Origin: Clostridia bacterium
GTDB taxonomy: Bacteria > Bacillota > Clostridia > Oscillospirales > Acutalibacteraceae
Assembly: GCA_017512465.1 (NCBI GenBank)
Contig: JAFWGH010000156.1
Coordinates: forward strand, 1 to 48,889
Direction of reading: 5' to 3'
DNA length: 48,889 bases
The notes beneath the pieces were generated by a model that saw only the letters and a list, made by a program, of their open reading frames with translations, searched no databases and was not told the origin of the DNA. Positions 41,101 through 48,889 of the stretch are shown here, piece by piece. The position numbers and the translations under genes are program-made. Positions within the stretch are counted from its first letter, which is position 1, and the number at the start of each line of letters is the position of its first letter.

Positions 41101-41621
41101 TGCAATTCCAAATAATAATTACCCTTGCCGAAAACGCGCTCATACCATAGCGCGCTCTCTTTCGCAGCCGCAAAATCCCCTGCCGCCAGCAGGCGCGGAA
41201 TTTCTCCCGCAAGGCAGGCGGAAAGTGCAATTAATCCCTCGTGATACTCTTCAAGCAGCTGCTTGTCCGCTCTCGGTTTGGTATAAAATCCCTGTGTCCA
41301 GGCACGGGAAACAATTTTAATTAAATTTTTATATCCCTGTTCATTTTTGCATAACAAAACAAGGTGATGGCGCTGCTCATCCATCCCCTTGACTTTATCG
41401 AAGCGGGTACGCTTTGCTACATAGATTTCACAGCCGATAATCGGCTTAATGCCTGCTTCTTGACATGCGCCGAAAAAATCAACCGCGCCGTACATCACGC
41501 CGTGGTCGGTTATTGCAAGCGCTTTTTGCCCTAAGTGCTTCGCCTGCTGCACCAGCTCTTTGATGCGGCATGCACCGTCAAGCAAGCTGTATTCGGTATG
41601 CACATGAAGGTGGGTAAACAT
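38178..41621 (-). CDS. dnaE: DNA polymerase III alpha subunit
   Basis: 1147 residues, DnaE1-type replicative polymerase. N-terminal PHP domain (about 1-230: FTHLHVHTEYSLLDG, ALAITDHGVMYGAV), polymerase core with catalytic aspartates in PDFDVDFCY and GPGRGSGAGS, then the helix-hairpin-helix region and an OB fold (about 990-1060: VMVIISKVTRKHLKNGTDMAFLTVEDS). Clostridia also carry PolC, not seen here. The start codon shares its first base with the whiA stop (TAATG), indicating tight coupling. Confidence 0.97.
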   Translation of the reverse strand: MFTHLHVHTEYSLLDGACRIKELVQQAKHLGQKALAITDHGVMYGAVDFFGACQEAGIKPIIGCEIYVAKRTRFDKVKGMDEQRHHLVLLCKNEQGYKNLIKIVSRAWTQGFYTKPRADKQLLEEYHEGLIALSACLAGEIPRLLAAGDFAAAKESALWYERVFGKGNYYLELQDHALEEQRRINPLLLRLSEQTGIPLVATNDVHYIQKEDAFVQNVLLCIQTNHVLGEDTGIGFETEEFYLKSEAQMRELFPPEAIENTEKIADACNFSFEFGNTVLPNFEVPARFETHYDYFRYLCEKGLEKRYGENPPAAYRERMEYELGVIRKMGYVDYYLIVWDYIRFARSKGIAVGPGRGSGAGSICAYVIGITQLDPMKYGLIFERFLNPERISMPDFDVDFCYVRRQEVIDYVIDKYGVDFVAQIVTFGTMAARGSVRDVGRVMGLPYAQVDKIAKLIPRAFHITLSQALTVGKELKAAYESDETVGKVIDTALKIEGMPRNCSTHAAGVVITKNPVDTYVPLSKNDDAIVTQYTMTALERLGLLKMDFLGLRTLTVISDAEKMIQQREPDFKADAIPLDDKQVYRLFSEGKTDGVFQFESAGMKQMLIGLQPESLEDIIASISLYRPGPAKSIPTYTQNRHNPALVRYQTPALKPILSVTYGCMVYQEQVMEVFRELAGYSFGRADLVRRAMSKKKADVMAKERQYFVYGKPDEGIDGAVKRGVPETIANEIFDDMSAFSQYAFNKSHAACYAYVAYQTAYLKVHYPCEFMAALLTSVLDDFNKISIYISECNRLGIRILPPSVNESAEYFTAGEKEIRFGLLAIKNLGLGIIGKIIAERQKGGKYTSFYDFLERIYEVYNRRAVESLILSGALDGLGANRREMLQAADLIMNRLSDEHKRNIEGQVGFFDYMGEETMEAFVMPQLHEFSTEQMLEHEKEVTGLYISGHPLLRLQKIAKLLGCVRISDVLTADESESALFHDGSEVKVMVIISKVTRKHLKNGTDMAFLTVEDSYGSAEIIVFAALYERYKAFLQEGKIIIVQGKISLREDEEPKILLNTLMPFEQEQYRDMQAKLYLRLPSAQSPQRTQAEDILAGSTGNCAVYYYYTDTATYENLKQPQGYVRFDSPEADKLEQLLGSENAVYRK

Positions 41622-42529
41622 TACAGTTCCTCCGCAATGTGTTCTAACTTTTTAAGCCGGTGATTCACACCGGAGCGGGATATCGGTTCCGAGAGGTTCT
41701 GCGCAATTTCGGAAAGCGACATGTCGGGGTTATTCATGCGCAGCTCGGCAATCTCTCTAAGCTCCTCCGGCAAGGACTCAAAACCCCTTTTATTTTTAAT
41801 GCGCCGTATCGCCTTTGCCTGCTTTACACCGCTTTTAATCACCTTATCCAAATTGGCACTGTCGCAGTTTTTGAGCCGATTGGCGCGGTTGCGAATATCC
41901 TTCTCAACCTTGACATTAACCACATCAAACGCGTGATTTTGCGCGCCCATGAAAAAGAGCAAATCCTCTATCGACTCGCTGCCTTTAAAATAGATAACCA
42001 TTTCATATTTGCGCACAACCTTTTTGGGATTGAGCGGCTCCTCGGGCTCAATTTCGCTAATGAGCTTCATCAAGTCCTTACATAATTGGTAATAGGAAAC
42101 GGAAAACTCCAAATGATAATCCTTTTGCGGATTTGCCACTGTACCGCAGGCGCAAAACGCACCGGCGAGAAAATCGGGATAACAGCTTTCCGTATCAATA
42201 TTGGTACGGTTAATGCGCAGTGTCAGCTCACTGCCGGAAAGAGAAAAAGCAGCAAGGATTTTTAAACGCTCCTCTTTACTCTCCACCGCACACGTGTAGG
42301 TTCCTCCCTGCGTGGCATGCATCACGGGTTTTACACCCGCCAAGCGCTTGGCGCACTGTGCGTACATCTCCGCAAGCAGCTTATTTTCGGTTTTGATATA
42401 CATGCCGTTTAAAGAAAACGCCGAAGCAAATAAGAATAAGCCGTAAGCAAAAGCAAGGAAGGCACCCGGTGCTTCCCTGTCTTGCGTAAGTAATTCTTTT
42501 TTCACTTCATAGGTAAATGATTTTTTCAT
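41621..42529 (-). CDS. whiA: DNA-binding protein WhiA
   Basis: 302 residues. An N-terminal degenerate LAGLIDADG homing-endonuclease fold (about 10-200: FAYGLFLFASAFSLNG, FLAGAFCACGTVANPQKDYHLEF) and a C-terminal helix-turn-helix (MSLSEIAQNL, ISRSGVNHRLKKLEHIAEEL). WhiA controls sporulation septation in actinobacteria and division or chromosome segregation in Firmicutes. The rapZ-whiA neighbourhood is conserved across Gram-positives. Confidence 0.96.
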   Translation of the reverse strand: MKKSFTYEVKKELLTQDREAPGAFLAFAYGLFLFASAFSLNGMYIKTENKLLAEMYAQCAKRLAGVKPVMHATQGGTYTCAVESKEERLKILAAFSLSGSELTLRINRTNIDTESCYPDFLAGAFCACGTVANPQKDYHLEFSVSYYQLCKDLMKLISEIEPEEPLNPKKVVRKYEMVIYFKGSESIEDLLFFMGAQNHAFDVVNVKVEKDIRNRANRLKNCDSANLDKVIKSGVKQAKAIRRIKNKRGFESLPEELREIAELRMNNPDMSLSEIAQNLSEPISRSGVNHRLKKLEHIAEEL

Positions 42530-42586
42530 ATTTTCGGCACTCTGCTGTTCGTGAAGGTTATTGCCGCCTTTTATTACACATTCAAA

Positions 42587-43441
42587 TTATTTTTTCTCAA
42601 TATCTCTGTGTGAAATGCGCGGCGCATAGCCTTTTGTTTTTAAATACTGCGCCAGGTTTTCGGCAAAGGTAACAGAGCGGTGATGCCCGCCTGTGCAGCC
42701 GAAGGCAATGACCAGCTGGCTTTTGCCCTCCGCTTCATACAGCGGAATCAAAAACGCAGTCATATCCTCAATTTTCCGCAACAGTTCTTTGGACTTCTCG
42801 TTGTCCATAACATAGCGGTTAACAGCTTCATCCAAGCCGGTTTTTTCTTTAAGCTCCGCAACATAATACGGATTGGGTAAGCAGCGCACATCAAACATCA
42901 AATCCGCTTCGGAGGGAATCCCGAATTTAAAGCCGAAGGACATGGTATAAATGCGCATACCCTCATTGCGGGACTCATTGAGAATATCCAACAATCTGTT
43001 TTTCAACTGCGCGGCAGTTAAAAAACTGGTATCAATCACATAATCGGCTCTTTCGCGCATCGGTATGAGCATGGTGCGCTCACGCTCGATGGCATGCTGA
43101 ATATTTTTATCCTTTTGCTCCATCAGCGGATGGCGGCGGCGTGTCAGCTTATAACGCTTGAGCAGCTCTGCATCACCGCACTCCATAAAGATGATTTTAT
43201 GCGCCACCCGGTTTGCATCGAGCATTTCACCGATATTCGCATATTCCTGCGGCGCATTAATACCGCGCACATCCGTAGCAATCGCTACCTTTTTGTAGCC
43301 TGCATTCTCAATAAGCTGTAAAAAAGTCGGAACGAGCTGCAACGGCAAATTATCCACACAATAGTAATCTAAATCCTCGAGTACATCCATTGTCGTTGAT
43401 TTGCCGGCACCCGATACGCCGCTGATAAATAATACTTCCAT
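42587..43441 (-). CDS. rapZ: RapZ/YvcJ-family nucleotide-binding protein
   Basis: 284 residues. The Walker A motif GVSGAGKSTTMDVLEDLDYYCVDN is at the N-terminus and the conserved FGCTGGHHRSV lies in the C-terminal domain (about 243-253). In E. coli RapZ regulates glmS through small RNAs; in Bacillus YvcJ binds and hydrolyses nucleotides and affects competence. The role in Clostridia is unclear. It is part of the hprK-glk-murB-rapZ-whiA-dnaE run. Confidence 0.95.
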   Translation of the reverse strand: MEVLFISGVSGAGKSTTMDVLEDLDYYCVDNLPLQLVPTFLQLIENAGYKKVAIATDVRGINAPQEYANIGEMLDANRVAHKIIFMECGDAELLKRYKLTRRRHPLMEQKDKNIQHAIERERTMLIPMRERADYVIDTSFLTAAQLKNRLLDILNESRNEGMRIYTMSFGFKFGIPSEADLMFDVRCLPNPYYVAELKEKTGLDEAVNRYVMDNEKSKELLRKIEDMTAFLIPLYEAEGKSQLVIAFGCTGGHHRSVTFAENLAQYLKTKGYAPRISHRDIEKK

Positions 43442-43499
43442 TTGATTCTCCGCAATAACCTCTCGGTGTATTCGCCAAAACCGGCAAACACACTTTTTG

Positions 43500-43528
43500 A
43501 TAAATGCCGACGAAATGTCGGCATTTAT
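43500..43528. repeat. Hairpin between murB and rapZ
   Basis: Perfect 12-bp stem ATAAATGCCGAC/GTCGGCATTTAT (43500-43511 and 43517-43528) with loop GAAAT, ten bases after the murB stop. The minus-strand tail is CAAAAAG, not a U-tract, so it is at best a weak attenuator within the operon. Confidence 0.6.
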
Positions 43529-43538
43529 TGTGTAAAAA

Positions 43539-44441
43539 TTACTTTAAAATTTTTATTTCTCTTTCGAGTGTAACACCAAAGCGACGCTGCACTGCATCGC
43601 TGATTTTTGCGCACAACTTAAGCACATCATCACAAGTTGCACCGCCTGTATTAATCACAAAGCCCGCATGCTTTTCGCTCACCTGCGCACCGCCGACCGA
43701 AGCGCCTTTTAAGCCGCAGTCCTCAATCAGCTTACCGGCAAAATAACCCTCCGGCCGCTTAAAGGTACTGCCCGCTGAGGGGTATTCCAGCGGCTGTTTG
43801 TCTTTACGCCTTCCGTAAAGCTCGTGCATTTTTTCTTTAATTTGTGCGCTGTCGCCTTTTTGCAAGCGCAGATATAAGCCGGTGATAACAGCACCGTTTT
43901 CGGCATATGCCGAATGGCGGTAGGAAAGCCGCAGTGCCTCCCCCTCGAGTGTACCGACACTGAAGTCGGGATTGATGTGCGTGCATTTATACAGCACATC
44001 CTTCATCTCGCCGCCGTAGGCGCCGGCATTCATAAACGCCGCACCGCCGGCAGTACCGGGAATGCCGTAAGCAAATTCCAAACCGGTTAAACTGTTTTCA
44101 AGCGCAAAGGAGCATACACGCATCAGGCTCGCGCCCGCTGCAGCAAAAATCTCGGTATCGGAAATTAATTTGATTGTAGAGAAATCATTGCCTAAATGGA
44201 TCACAGCGCCGTCAAAGCCGCTATCCTCCACCAGCAGATTGCTGCCGTTTCCAATCAGCGCATAATGCACGCCGCTCCCGGCGCACTTCTGTAAAATTTT
44301 AATTAAGTTTTCTTCACTGTTCGGCTCAATAAAAGCCTTGGCTTCACCGCCGAGGCGAAAGGTGATGTGCTTATACATAGCCTCATCCGTTACCGCCTTA
44401 CAGCCAAGCGAGCGTGCGTATTCACAAAGAGCTTTATACAT
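43539..44441 (-). CDS. murB: UDP-N-acetylenolpyruvoylglucosamine reductase
   Basis: 300 residues, the short (type II) MurB that reduces the enolpyruvyl group to form UDP-MurNAc in peptidoglycan synthesis. FAD-binding motifs are visible: ITFRLGGEAKAFI, YALIGNGSNLLVEDSGFDGAVI, EFAYGIPGTAGGAAFMNAGAYGGEM. The catalytic-type PSAGSTFKRPEG block and the late KHAGFVINTGGAT block follow. All expected residues are present. Five bases separate it from glk. Confidence 0.97.
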   Translation of the reverse strand: MYKALCEYARSLGCKAVTDEAMYKHITFRLGGEAKAFIEPNSEENLIKILQKCAGSGVHYALIGNGSNLLVEDSGFDGAVIHLGNDFSTIKLISDTEIFAAAGASLMRVCSFALENSLTGLEFAYGIPGTAGGAAFMNAGAYGGEMKDVLYKCTHINPDFSVGTLEGEALRLSYRHSAYAENGAVITGLYLRLQKGDSAQIKEKMHELYGRRKDKQPLEYPSAGSTFKRPEGYFAGKLIEDCGLKGASVGGAQVSEKHAGFVINTGGATCDDVLKLCAKISDAVQRRFGVTLEREIKILK

Positions 44442-44446
44442 AAATC

Positions 44447-45403
44447 TTATCCGTTCTTATAGAGTAATGCCGCACCGATAATACCGGCATCATTACCCAG
44501 CTCCGCGAGCTTGATAGAGGTCTGTAAATCCTCGGCATTATCTCTGGTATAGCTTTCTTTCTTAACATATTCCAAAATGGGGTTCAGCAGTGCTTCGCCT
44601 TCGTGGCTGACACCGCCGCCGATACAAATCACTTCCGGCTGCAGCATATTGATGAGATTGAGCACACCGGTAGCGATATATTTAGCATATGTTTCGCACA
44701 GCTCGGCACACGCCTTGGAGCCTTCTCTTGCTGCCTGATAGGGAACTTTTGCATTGATTTCCCCTTCCGCTTCAATCACCTTTTTCAAAATCGGGTCATT
44801 GGTTTTTTCTGCCAGTTCTTTTGTCATGCGGTTAAGCGCCGTGGCACTCGCATAGGTTTCCCAACAGCCTTTTCTGCCGCAGTTGCACTGCTCGCCATCC
44901 ACATGAATAACCATATGTCCGATTTCACCTGCCGCACCGTTAAAGCCTGTGAGCAGCTGTTTATTTAAAATAATGCCGCCGCCGACACCGGTACCGAGTG
45001 TTACGGCTATCATATCGCGTGCATATTTACCCGCACCGGCAATGTATTCACCAAATGCGGCACAGTTGGCATCATTACCGACAAACGCCATTTTGCCGAA
45101 TAATTCTTCGAGCATCTGCTTTGCCGGCACATTGTGGAAAAACAGATTTGCGGAATAGGTAATCACGCCGCTCTCCGGCTCCACGGCACCGGGTGTGCCC
45201 AAACCGACATATTCAATATCCTTCAAGCTCATGCCCGCCTGGTCGAGCGCATCTAAAGCAGCGGCATACATATCCGCAAAAATATTTTCGGCGGGACGCG
45301 GTAAATTGGTTTTTCTTTCCGCCTTACCGATGATATTATTTTCTCCATCAACCACACCGACAACTATGTTGGTGCCGCCTAAATCAATTCCTATTTTATA
45401 CAT
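44447..45403 (-). CDS. glk: ROK-family glucokinase
   Basis: 318 residues. ATP-binding GIDLGGTNIVVGVVD at the N-terminus, then VGNDANCAAFGEY with the catalytic Asp, TLGTGVGGGI, the ROK substrate motif EIGHM and the zinc motif CNCGRKGCWETYAS. It phosphorylates glucose at entry to glycolysis. It overlaps hprK by eight bases. Next to HPr kinase and in the same strand run as pfkA, it suggests a carbon-metabolism theme. Exact sugar specificity is inferred from family and context. Confidence 0.93.
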   Translation of the reverse strand: MYKIGIDLGGTNIVVGVVDGENNIIGKAERKTNLPRPAENIFADMYAAALDALDQAGMSLKDIEYVGLGTPGAVEPESGVITYSANLFFHNVPAKQMLEELFGKMAFVGNDANCAAFGEYIAGAGKYARDMIAVTLGTGVGGGIILNKQLLTGFNGAAGEIGHMVIHVDGEQCNCGRKGCWETYASATALNRMTKELAEKTNDPILKKVIEAEGEINAKVPYQAAREGSKACAELCETYAKYIATGVLNLINMLQPEVICIGGGVSHEGEALLNPILEYVKKESYTRDNAEDLQTSIKLAELGNDAGIIGAALLYKNG

Positions 45404-46334
45404 TTCCGAGTGCCTCTCCTTCCAATTTCTTTATCAGCGCTTCTGCTGCATTATAGCCGTATTTCTTAAGTCTGTTATTTCTCGCGGCAACCTCAACAAT
45501 CATTGCCACATTACGCCCCGGCTTTACGGGAACGGTCAAAAACGGGATTTTTACCCCTAAGAAATCCATTTTTTCTTCATCAAGTCCCAAAATATTATAA
45601 GCTTTATCGGGGTCCCAATTTTCCAGTTTAATCACCATATGTATTTTTTGGCGAATCTTAACCGCGCCGATGCCGAATAAGGTTTTCGCATCGATAATGC
45701 CTATGCCGCGCACTTCGATAAAATGACGAATGTTTGCGGGACTCATGCCGGAAATGGTTTTCTTATTAATCTTTCTGATTTCCACCAAATCATCCGCAAT
45801 GAGTCTGTGACCGCGGCTGAGCAGTTCGAGAGCAACCTCACTCTTACCCACGCCGCTGTCGCCGATAATCAGAACACCTTCGCCATACACCTCTACAAGC
45901 TCGCCGTGTTGCACAAAAATCGGTGCAAGCTGCTCCGCCAAAAAGTAGGAAGCGGAGGAAACCGCCAAGGATGTGGTATCATTGGTTCTCAATATTGCCA
46001 CCTGATACTTTTCGGCAAGCTCCATTAAATCCGGAAAAGTCTCTTGACTTCTGGTTAAAATCACTGCCGGAGGCTGCGCGCTAAAAAGGGTTTCGACTGC
46101 TTTTTTTCTTCCCTCTTCGCCCATGGAATCAATATAACTGCGCTCCATGTGACCGATAAACTGCAGGCGCTGATTATCAAAAAACTCGGTATATCCCGTA
46201 AACATCAGGCTCGGACGGTTGACATTCGGGGAAACAATCAATATTTCTTCTGCCGGCTTTGGAAGATACAGCACTTCATAATGCTCTTGCTTTATCACAC
46301 GCGCAAGCGTGATGGACTTTTGTTCTTCTTTCAT
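45396..46334 (-). CDS. hprK: HPr kinase/phosphorylase
   Basis: 312 residues. The N-terminal HprK_N domain (1-130) is followed by the kinase domain with P-loop GDSGVGKSEVALELLSRGH and the family signature VEVRGIGIIDAKTLFGIGAV. It phosphorylates HPr on Ser46, and reverses this, to drive carbon catabolite control through CcpA. The frame opens at 46373, but the ATG at 46334 has AGAGG upstream and a normal start (MKEEQKSITLARV). It heads the hprK-glk-murB-rapZ-whiA-dnaE operon from a perfect promoter. Confidence 0.97.
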   Translation of the reverse strand: MKEEQKSITLARVIKQEHYEVLYLPKPAEEILIVSPNVNRPSLMFTGYTEFFDNQRLQFIGHMERSYIDSMGEEGRKKAVETLFSAQPPAVILTRSQETFPDLMELAEKYQVAILRTNDTTSLAVSSASYFLAEQLAPIFVQHGELVEVYGEGVLIIGDSGVGKSEVALELLSRGHRLIADDLVEIRKINKKTISGMSPANIRHFIEVRGIGIIDAKTLFGIGAVKIRQKIHMVIKLENWDPDKAYNILGLDEEKMDFLGVKIPFLTVPVKPGRNVAMIVEVAARNNRLKKYGYNAAEALIKKLEGEALGNV

Positions 46335-46378
46335 AAAATACCTCTTTATAAAGAATGTTGCAAAGTTATTCAAAGTTT

Positions 46379-46407
46379 ATTATATAATAAAAAGCAATGT
46401 TTGTCAA
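46379..46407 (-). promoter_or_regulatory. Sigma-A promoter of hprK operon
   Basis: Perfect TTGACA (46402-46407), 17-base spacer and perfect TATAAT (46379-46384) on the minus strand. The predicted start near 46372 leaves a leader of about 38 nt. Confidence 0.9.
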
Positions 46408-46445
46408 AGGTGAGTTAGTGCAAATACATGTCGATTTAAAGGCGT

Positions 46446-47414
46446 TTAGCGGCAGGTAAATACTTTTGTCAAAAAGTTGTAAAAGCACTGTCCCCAAAAA
46501 GCGGAATCGTGTCCGTAACCTTCCACATAATCTGTTTGATTTTTTACTCCCATGTCATTGAGTACATCGCGGTAATACAGTGTGCAATCAATATTCCACG
46601 GATCCTCGCTGCCTACCGCCATATACAGATAATACGGTGTATTTTTTTCGTTTGGCTGCGGAAATCCTTTCATAATAGGCTTGCTCCAAAAGCTGTCTTC
46701 GGAAGACTCTGTGGGAATTACACCGGCATCCGGCGCAAAGCCCGCAATATAGCCGATTTTATCCAAGTGCATAAAGCCGGTGCAAAGACTTTTTGCACCG
46801 CCCTCGGAGAGTCCCGCAACGGCAGTATTCTCCCTACCGGTTTTGACCGGATAGTTTTTTTCGATAAAGGGCATTAAATCCGTTTTTACATCATCCATGA
46901 CCTTATCATAACTGTAGCGCAGCTGCTCATCCGTTTTGCTCTTTTTTTCTTCGAGCGAGTCGGTAAACATATCCACACCGACAATAATCAGCGGCACGGT
47001 AAGGTTTTGATGCAGCATGTTACCGTAAAGTATGGTCAAATAAGAATTTTTATTTAAATGCGTGGTGTGGTCGCTCCAAAATCCGTGAAACATATACATC
47101 ACCGGATAAGTTTTGCTCTCATCATATCCGGCAGGCAGCAAAATATTGCAGTATTTATCCGCTTTTGCGGTTTTTGAATAATACTTGACATCTTCCACAA
47201 GTGTGCCGTAATCCACACCGCTTTGCTTTTTAAACATACTTTCGGCTACATCATATTTATTCTCGGTAGCATAAGGGGCGGAGCCGCTCTCGGCTTCGGC
47301 GGCAGGTGCTGCCGTGGTCTGCTGTGTGGTTTTTTCGGATGTCCTGCATGCGCTAAAAAGCAGTGCACATAAGAGTATGAGCGCGCTTAAGCTTACAAAA
47401 TGTCTTTTCATCAT
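46446..47414 (-). CDS. Putative lipoprotein esterase (esterase D / feruloyl esterase type)
   Basis: 322 residues. A lipoprotein signal peptide ends in LFSAC (Cys near residue 23), followed by a Thr/Ala/Glu-rich linker. The rest is an alpha/beta-hydrolase of the esterase-D type: YPVMYMFHGFWSDH, the nucleophile elbow GLSEGGAKS, and a late catalytic His in YGHDSAFW. Relatives include xylanase-linked acetyl or feruloyl esterases that strip acyl groups from plant polysaccharides; the substrate here is not known. It would be processed by LspA. A terminator precedes it and the hprK promoter follows, so it stands alone. Confidence 0.85.
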   Translation of the reverse strand: MMKRHFVSLSALILLCALLFSACRTSEKTTQQTTAAPAAEAESGSAPYATENKYDVAESMFKKQSGVDYGTLVEDVKYYSKTAKADKYCNILLPAGYDESKTYPVMYMFHGFWSDHTTHLNKNSYLTILYGNMLHQNLTVPLIIVGVDMFTDSLEEKKSKTDEQLRYSYDKVMDDVKTDLMPFIEKNYPVKTGRENTAVAGLSEGGAKSLCTGFMHLDKIGYIAGFAPDAGVIPTESSEDSFWSKPIMKGFPQPNEKNTPYYLYMAVGSEDPWNIDCTLYYRDVLNDMGVKNQTDYVEGYGHDSAFWGQCFYNFLTKVFTCR

Positions 47415-47433
47415 ACAAATACCTCTTGTTAGT

Positions 47434-47470
47434 AAAAAAACGCCTGTAATGCAAAACTACTTTACAGGCG
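47434..47470 (-). terminator. Terminator after the aminotransferase gene
   Basis: 9-bp stem CGCCTGTAA/TTACAGGCG (47441-47449 and 47462-47470) with a 12-nt loop, followed on the minus strand by seven T. It separates the aminotransferase from the esterase. Confidence 0.88.
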
Positions 47471-47489
47471 GTAAAACAAAAAACTTTTC

Positions 47490-48686
47490 TTATTTTCGAT
47501 TCGGATACTCGGTGTTCACAAATTCCTCAAGTGCCGCTAAAGAGCGCTGCACTTTTTCGGTGTCGATACAGTATGCCATGCGGAAATATCCCTTAACGCC
47601 AAAGGTGTCGGAAGGCACCAAAATCAAGTGATACTTGGTCGCTTTATCGCAAAAAGCATTGGCATCCTCTTCAAGCGCTTTCGGGAAAATATAGAAAGTT
47701 CCTCCCGGTCGAATCACCTCAAAGCCGAGTTCTTTTAACTTATCATAAATCAAATTCATATTGGTTTCATACACCCGAATATCACTTGTAATATCCAGGC
47801 ACTCCGCCGCCGCCATCTGCACGCTCGAGGAAGGGCAGTTGTGACCGATACCGCGGCTGATTTGACCGCACATAATCGCCAAAATATCGGCATCCACCGC
47901 TTTGGGATTCACGGCGACATAACCGATTCTTTCACCGGGAATGGAAAGACTTTTGGAAAAAGAATAGCATGTTAAGGTGTTATCATAATAGCGGGCTACA
48001 TAGGGAATTTTTCTGCCGTCAAACGCGATTTCTCGATACGGCTCATCCGAAATAATGAAAATCTCATGCCCATACTCTTTCTGCTTTTGTGCAAGATATG
48101 CGGCAAGGCGCTCGATAGTCTGCTCCGAGTAGGCAATGCCGGAGGGATTATTGGGCGTGTTTATCAGTACCGCCTGCACATTCTCATTCATCATTTCATC
48201 GAAGGCATCAAAGTTGATTTCAAAATTTGCAGTGTTTGCCGGTACCACCTTTAAATTGGCTCCGGTTCTGCCGATATACTGCATGTATTCGGGGAAAAAC
48301 GGCGCAAAGGTAATCACATCATCCCCCGGTTTTGTGACACATCTTGCCGCGTGGGCGATGGCACTTGCCGCCCCGTTTGTCATAAAAATATGCTTTGTCT
48401 CATACGGCACACCGAAGCGCTTGCTTAAGCTTGCGGCAACTTTGCCGCGCACAGCGGTATTACCGAGAGAGGGACTGTAACCGTGAAGGGGCATGGATGC
48501 CAACTGCTTATGTAAACGAATAATCGTTTCATTATATAAATCCGGCACCGGAACACTCGGGTTGCCGAGTGAATAATCGAATACATTTTCATAGCCGATT
48601 TTTTCACCGAGCGCCGTGGCAAACTCGCTTAATTCCCTGATTTTGGATTTGCCAGAAAGCATGGCCTTAAAATCTTGATTAATCAT
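47490..48686 (-). CDS. Class I/II pyridoxal-phosphate aminotransferase
   Basis: 398 residues, fold type I. Visible are FDYSLGNPSVPVP, the GYSPSLGNTAVR substrate loop, TNGAASAIAHAARC, LINTPNNPSGIAYS with the cofactor-contacting Asn, SDEPYREIAF, the PLP lysine in SFSKSLSIPGERIGY, and PGGTFYIFPK. This is the aspartate-aminotransferase-like group common in Clostridia. Substrate cannot be assigned. GGAGG lies seven bases before the ATG. It has its own promoter and terminator. Confidence 0.93.
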   Translation of the reverse strand: MINQDFKAMLSGKSKIRELSEFATALGEKIGYENVFDYSLGNPSVPVPDLYNETIIRLHKQLASMPLHGYSPSLGNTAVRGKVAASLSKRFGVPYETKHIFMTNGAASAIAHAARCVTKPGDDVITFAPFFPEYMQYIGRTGANLKVVPANTANFEINFDAFDEMMNENVQAVLINTPNNPSGIAYSEQTIERLAAYLAQKQKEYGHEIFIISDEPYREIAFDGRKIPYVARYYDNTLTCYSFSKSLSIPGERIGYVAVNPKAVDADILAIMCGQISRGIGHNCPSSSVQMAAAECLDITSDIRVYETNMNLIYDKLKELGFEVIRPGGTFYIFPKALEEDANAFCDKATKYHLILVPSDTFGVKGYFRMAYCIDTEKVQRSLAALEEFVNTEYPNRK

Positions 48687-48732
48687 ATATTACCTCCAAA
48701 TAAAGCGCTGTTAAAAACATAAATGCCCAATT

Positions 48733-48761
48733 ATCATAACACTAATTTTTTTATAAATCAA
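48733..48761 (-). promoter_or_regulatory. Promoter of the aminotransferase gene
   Basis: Minus strand TTGATT (48756-48761), 17-base spacer, TATGAT (48733-48738). From 48762 to the end of the window I see no gene or clear site, only a weak ACATTCT...AGAATGT pairing. Confidence 0.7.
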
Positions 48762-48889
48762 GCGCAAGCCGCTAAATCAAAACGGCTGAAAGAATCACCA
48801 AAAGCGGCAAACATTCTATTCAACCTCACAAAAAAAGAATGTGCAAATGCGGCAAGATTCATAAAATGGTTAATTAACTGAGTTTTTTA

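Noticed and set aside
43500-43528. Strong terminator after murB
   Set aside because: The stem is perfect but there is no U-tract, and rapZ follows at once without a clear promoter; listed as a hairpin.

Overview
The window is a stretch of chromosome from a spore-forming, low-to-mid GC Gram-positive bacterium of the class Clostridia. An alpha/beta-type small acid-soluble spore protein, Spo0A and SpoIVB point to endospore formation. The gene order (miaB-ylbF-mutS-mutL-miaA, then a division cluster, then ileS-lspA-rluD; and hprK-glk-murB-rapZ-whiA-dnaE), pyruvate:ferredoxin oxidoreductase, NrdR, HPr kinase and WhiA all fit this. An Oscillospiraceae/Ruminococcaceae-type lineage is my best guess from gene style and intergenic repeats, but there is no rRNA gene to confirm it. 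Nearly all genes lie on the minus strand; only the spore protein and a CBS-domain membrane protein are on the plus strand.

Layout. 1-410: spore protein gene, bidirectional terminator, and a decayed second spore-protein copy. 415-6835 (minus): ileS-lspA-rluD-split transketolase-comEA. 6939-18921 (minus): miaB-ylbF-mutS-mutL-miaA-HlyD-like-yggS-sepF-divIVA, linking tRNA modification, mismatch repair and cell division. 19344-21880: spo0A, spoIVB, nrdR, each with its own signals. 22254-26975 (minus): rfbA-rfbC-rfbD (dTDP-rhamnose), then an exported DUF6273-like protein and a polytopic DUF6056-like membrane protein. 27338-30940: nifJ. 31347-32684 (plus): CBS/HlyC-CorC protein. 32744-34947: padR with a membrane HAAS-type partner. 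35147-36820: QueT-type transporter with a structured leader, and a DUF1624-type acyltransferase. 36965-46334 (minus): hprK-glk-murB-rapZ-whiA-dnaE and, from its own promoter, pfkA. 46446-48686: lipoprotein esterase and a class I/II aminotransferase.

Most of the window is ordinary housekeeping. The unusual material is between genes. (1) At least four copies (A-D) of a 230-310 bp element end in AAATAAGGATTTG hairpins; copies C and D stop directly behind a -35 box, copies A and C run into stop codons. Weaker relatives (E-G) share its core. (2) An array of about eight short unlike hairpins separated by a constant TCGATAT/ATATCGA linker lies between queT and the acyltransferase gene. The same small hairpin modules recur inside the other elements. 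(3) pfkA is open over its whole length except for one in-frame TGA replacing the invariant glycine of the LGHxQRGG motif. (4) The queT leader can form two mutually exclusive structures. (5) The Spo0A receiver has an Asp-to-Asn change in its acidic pair, and its promoter carries a perfect 0A box and three TTTGGGAA-type repeats. I saw no CRISPR array, prophage, transposase, rRNA or tRNA gene.
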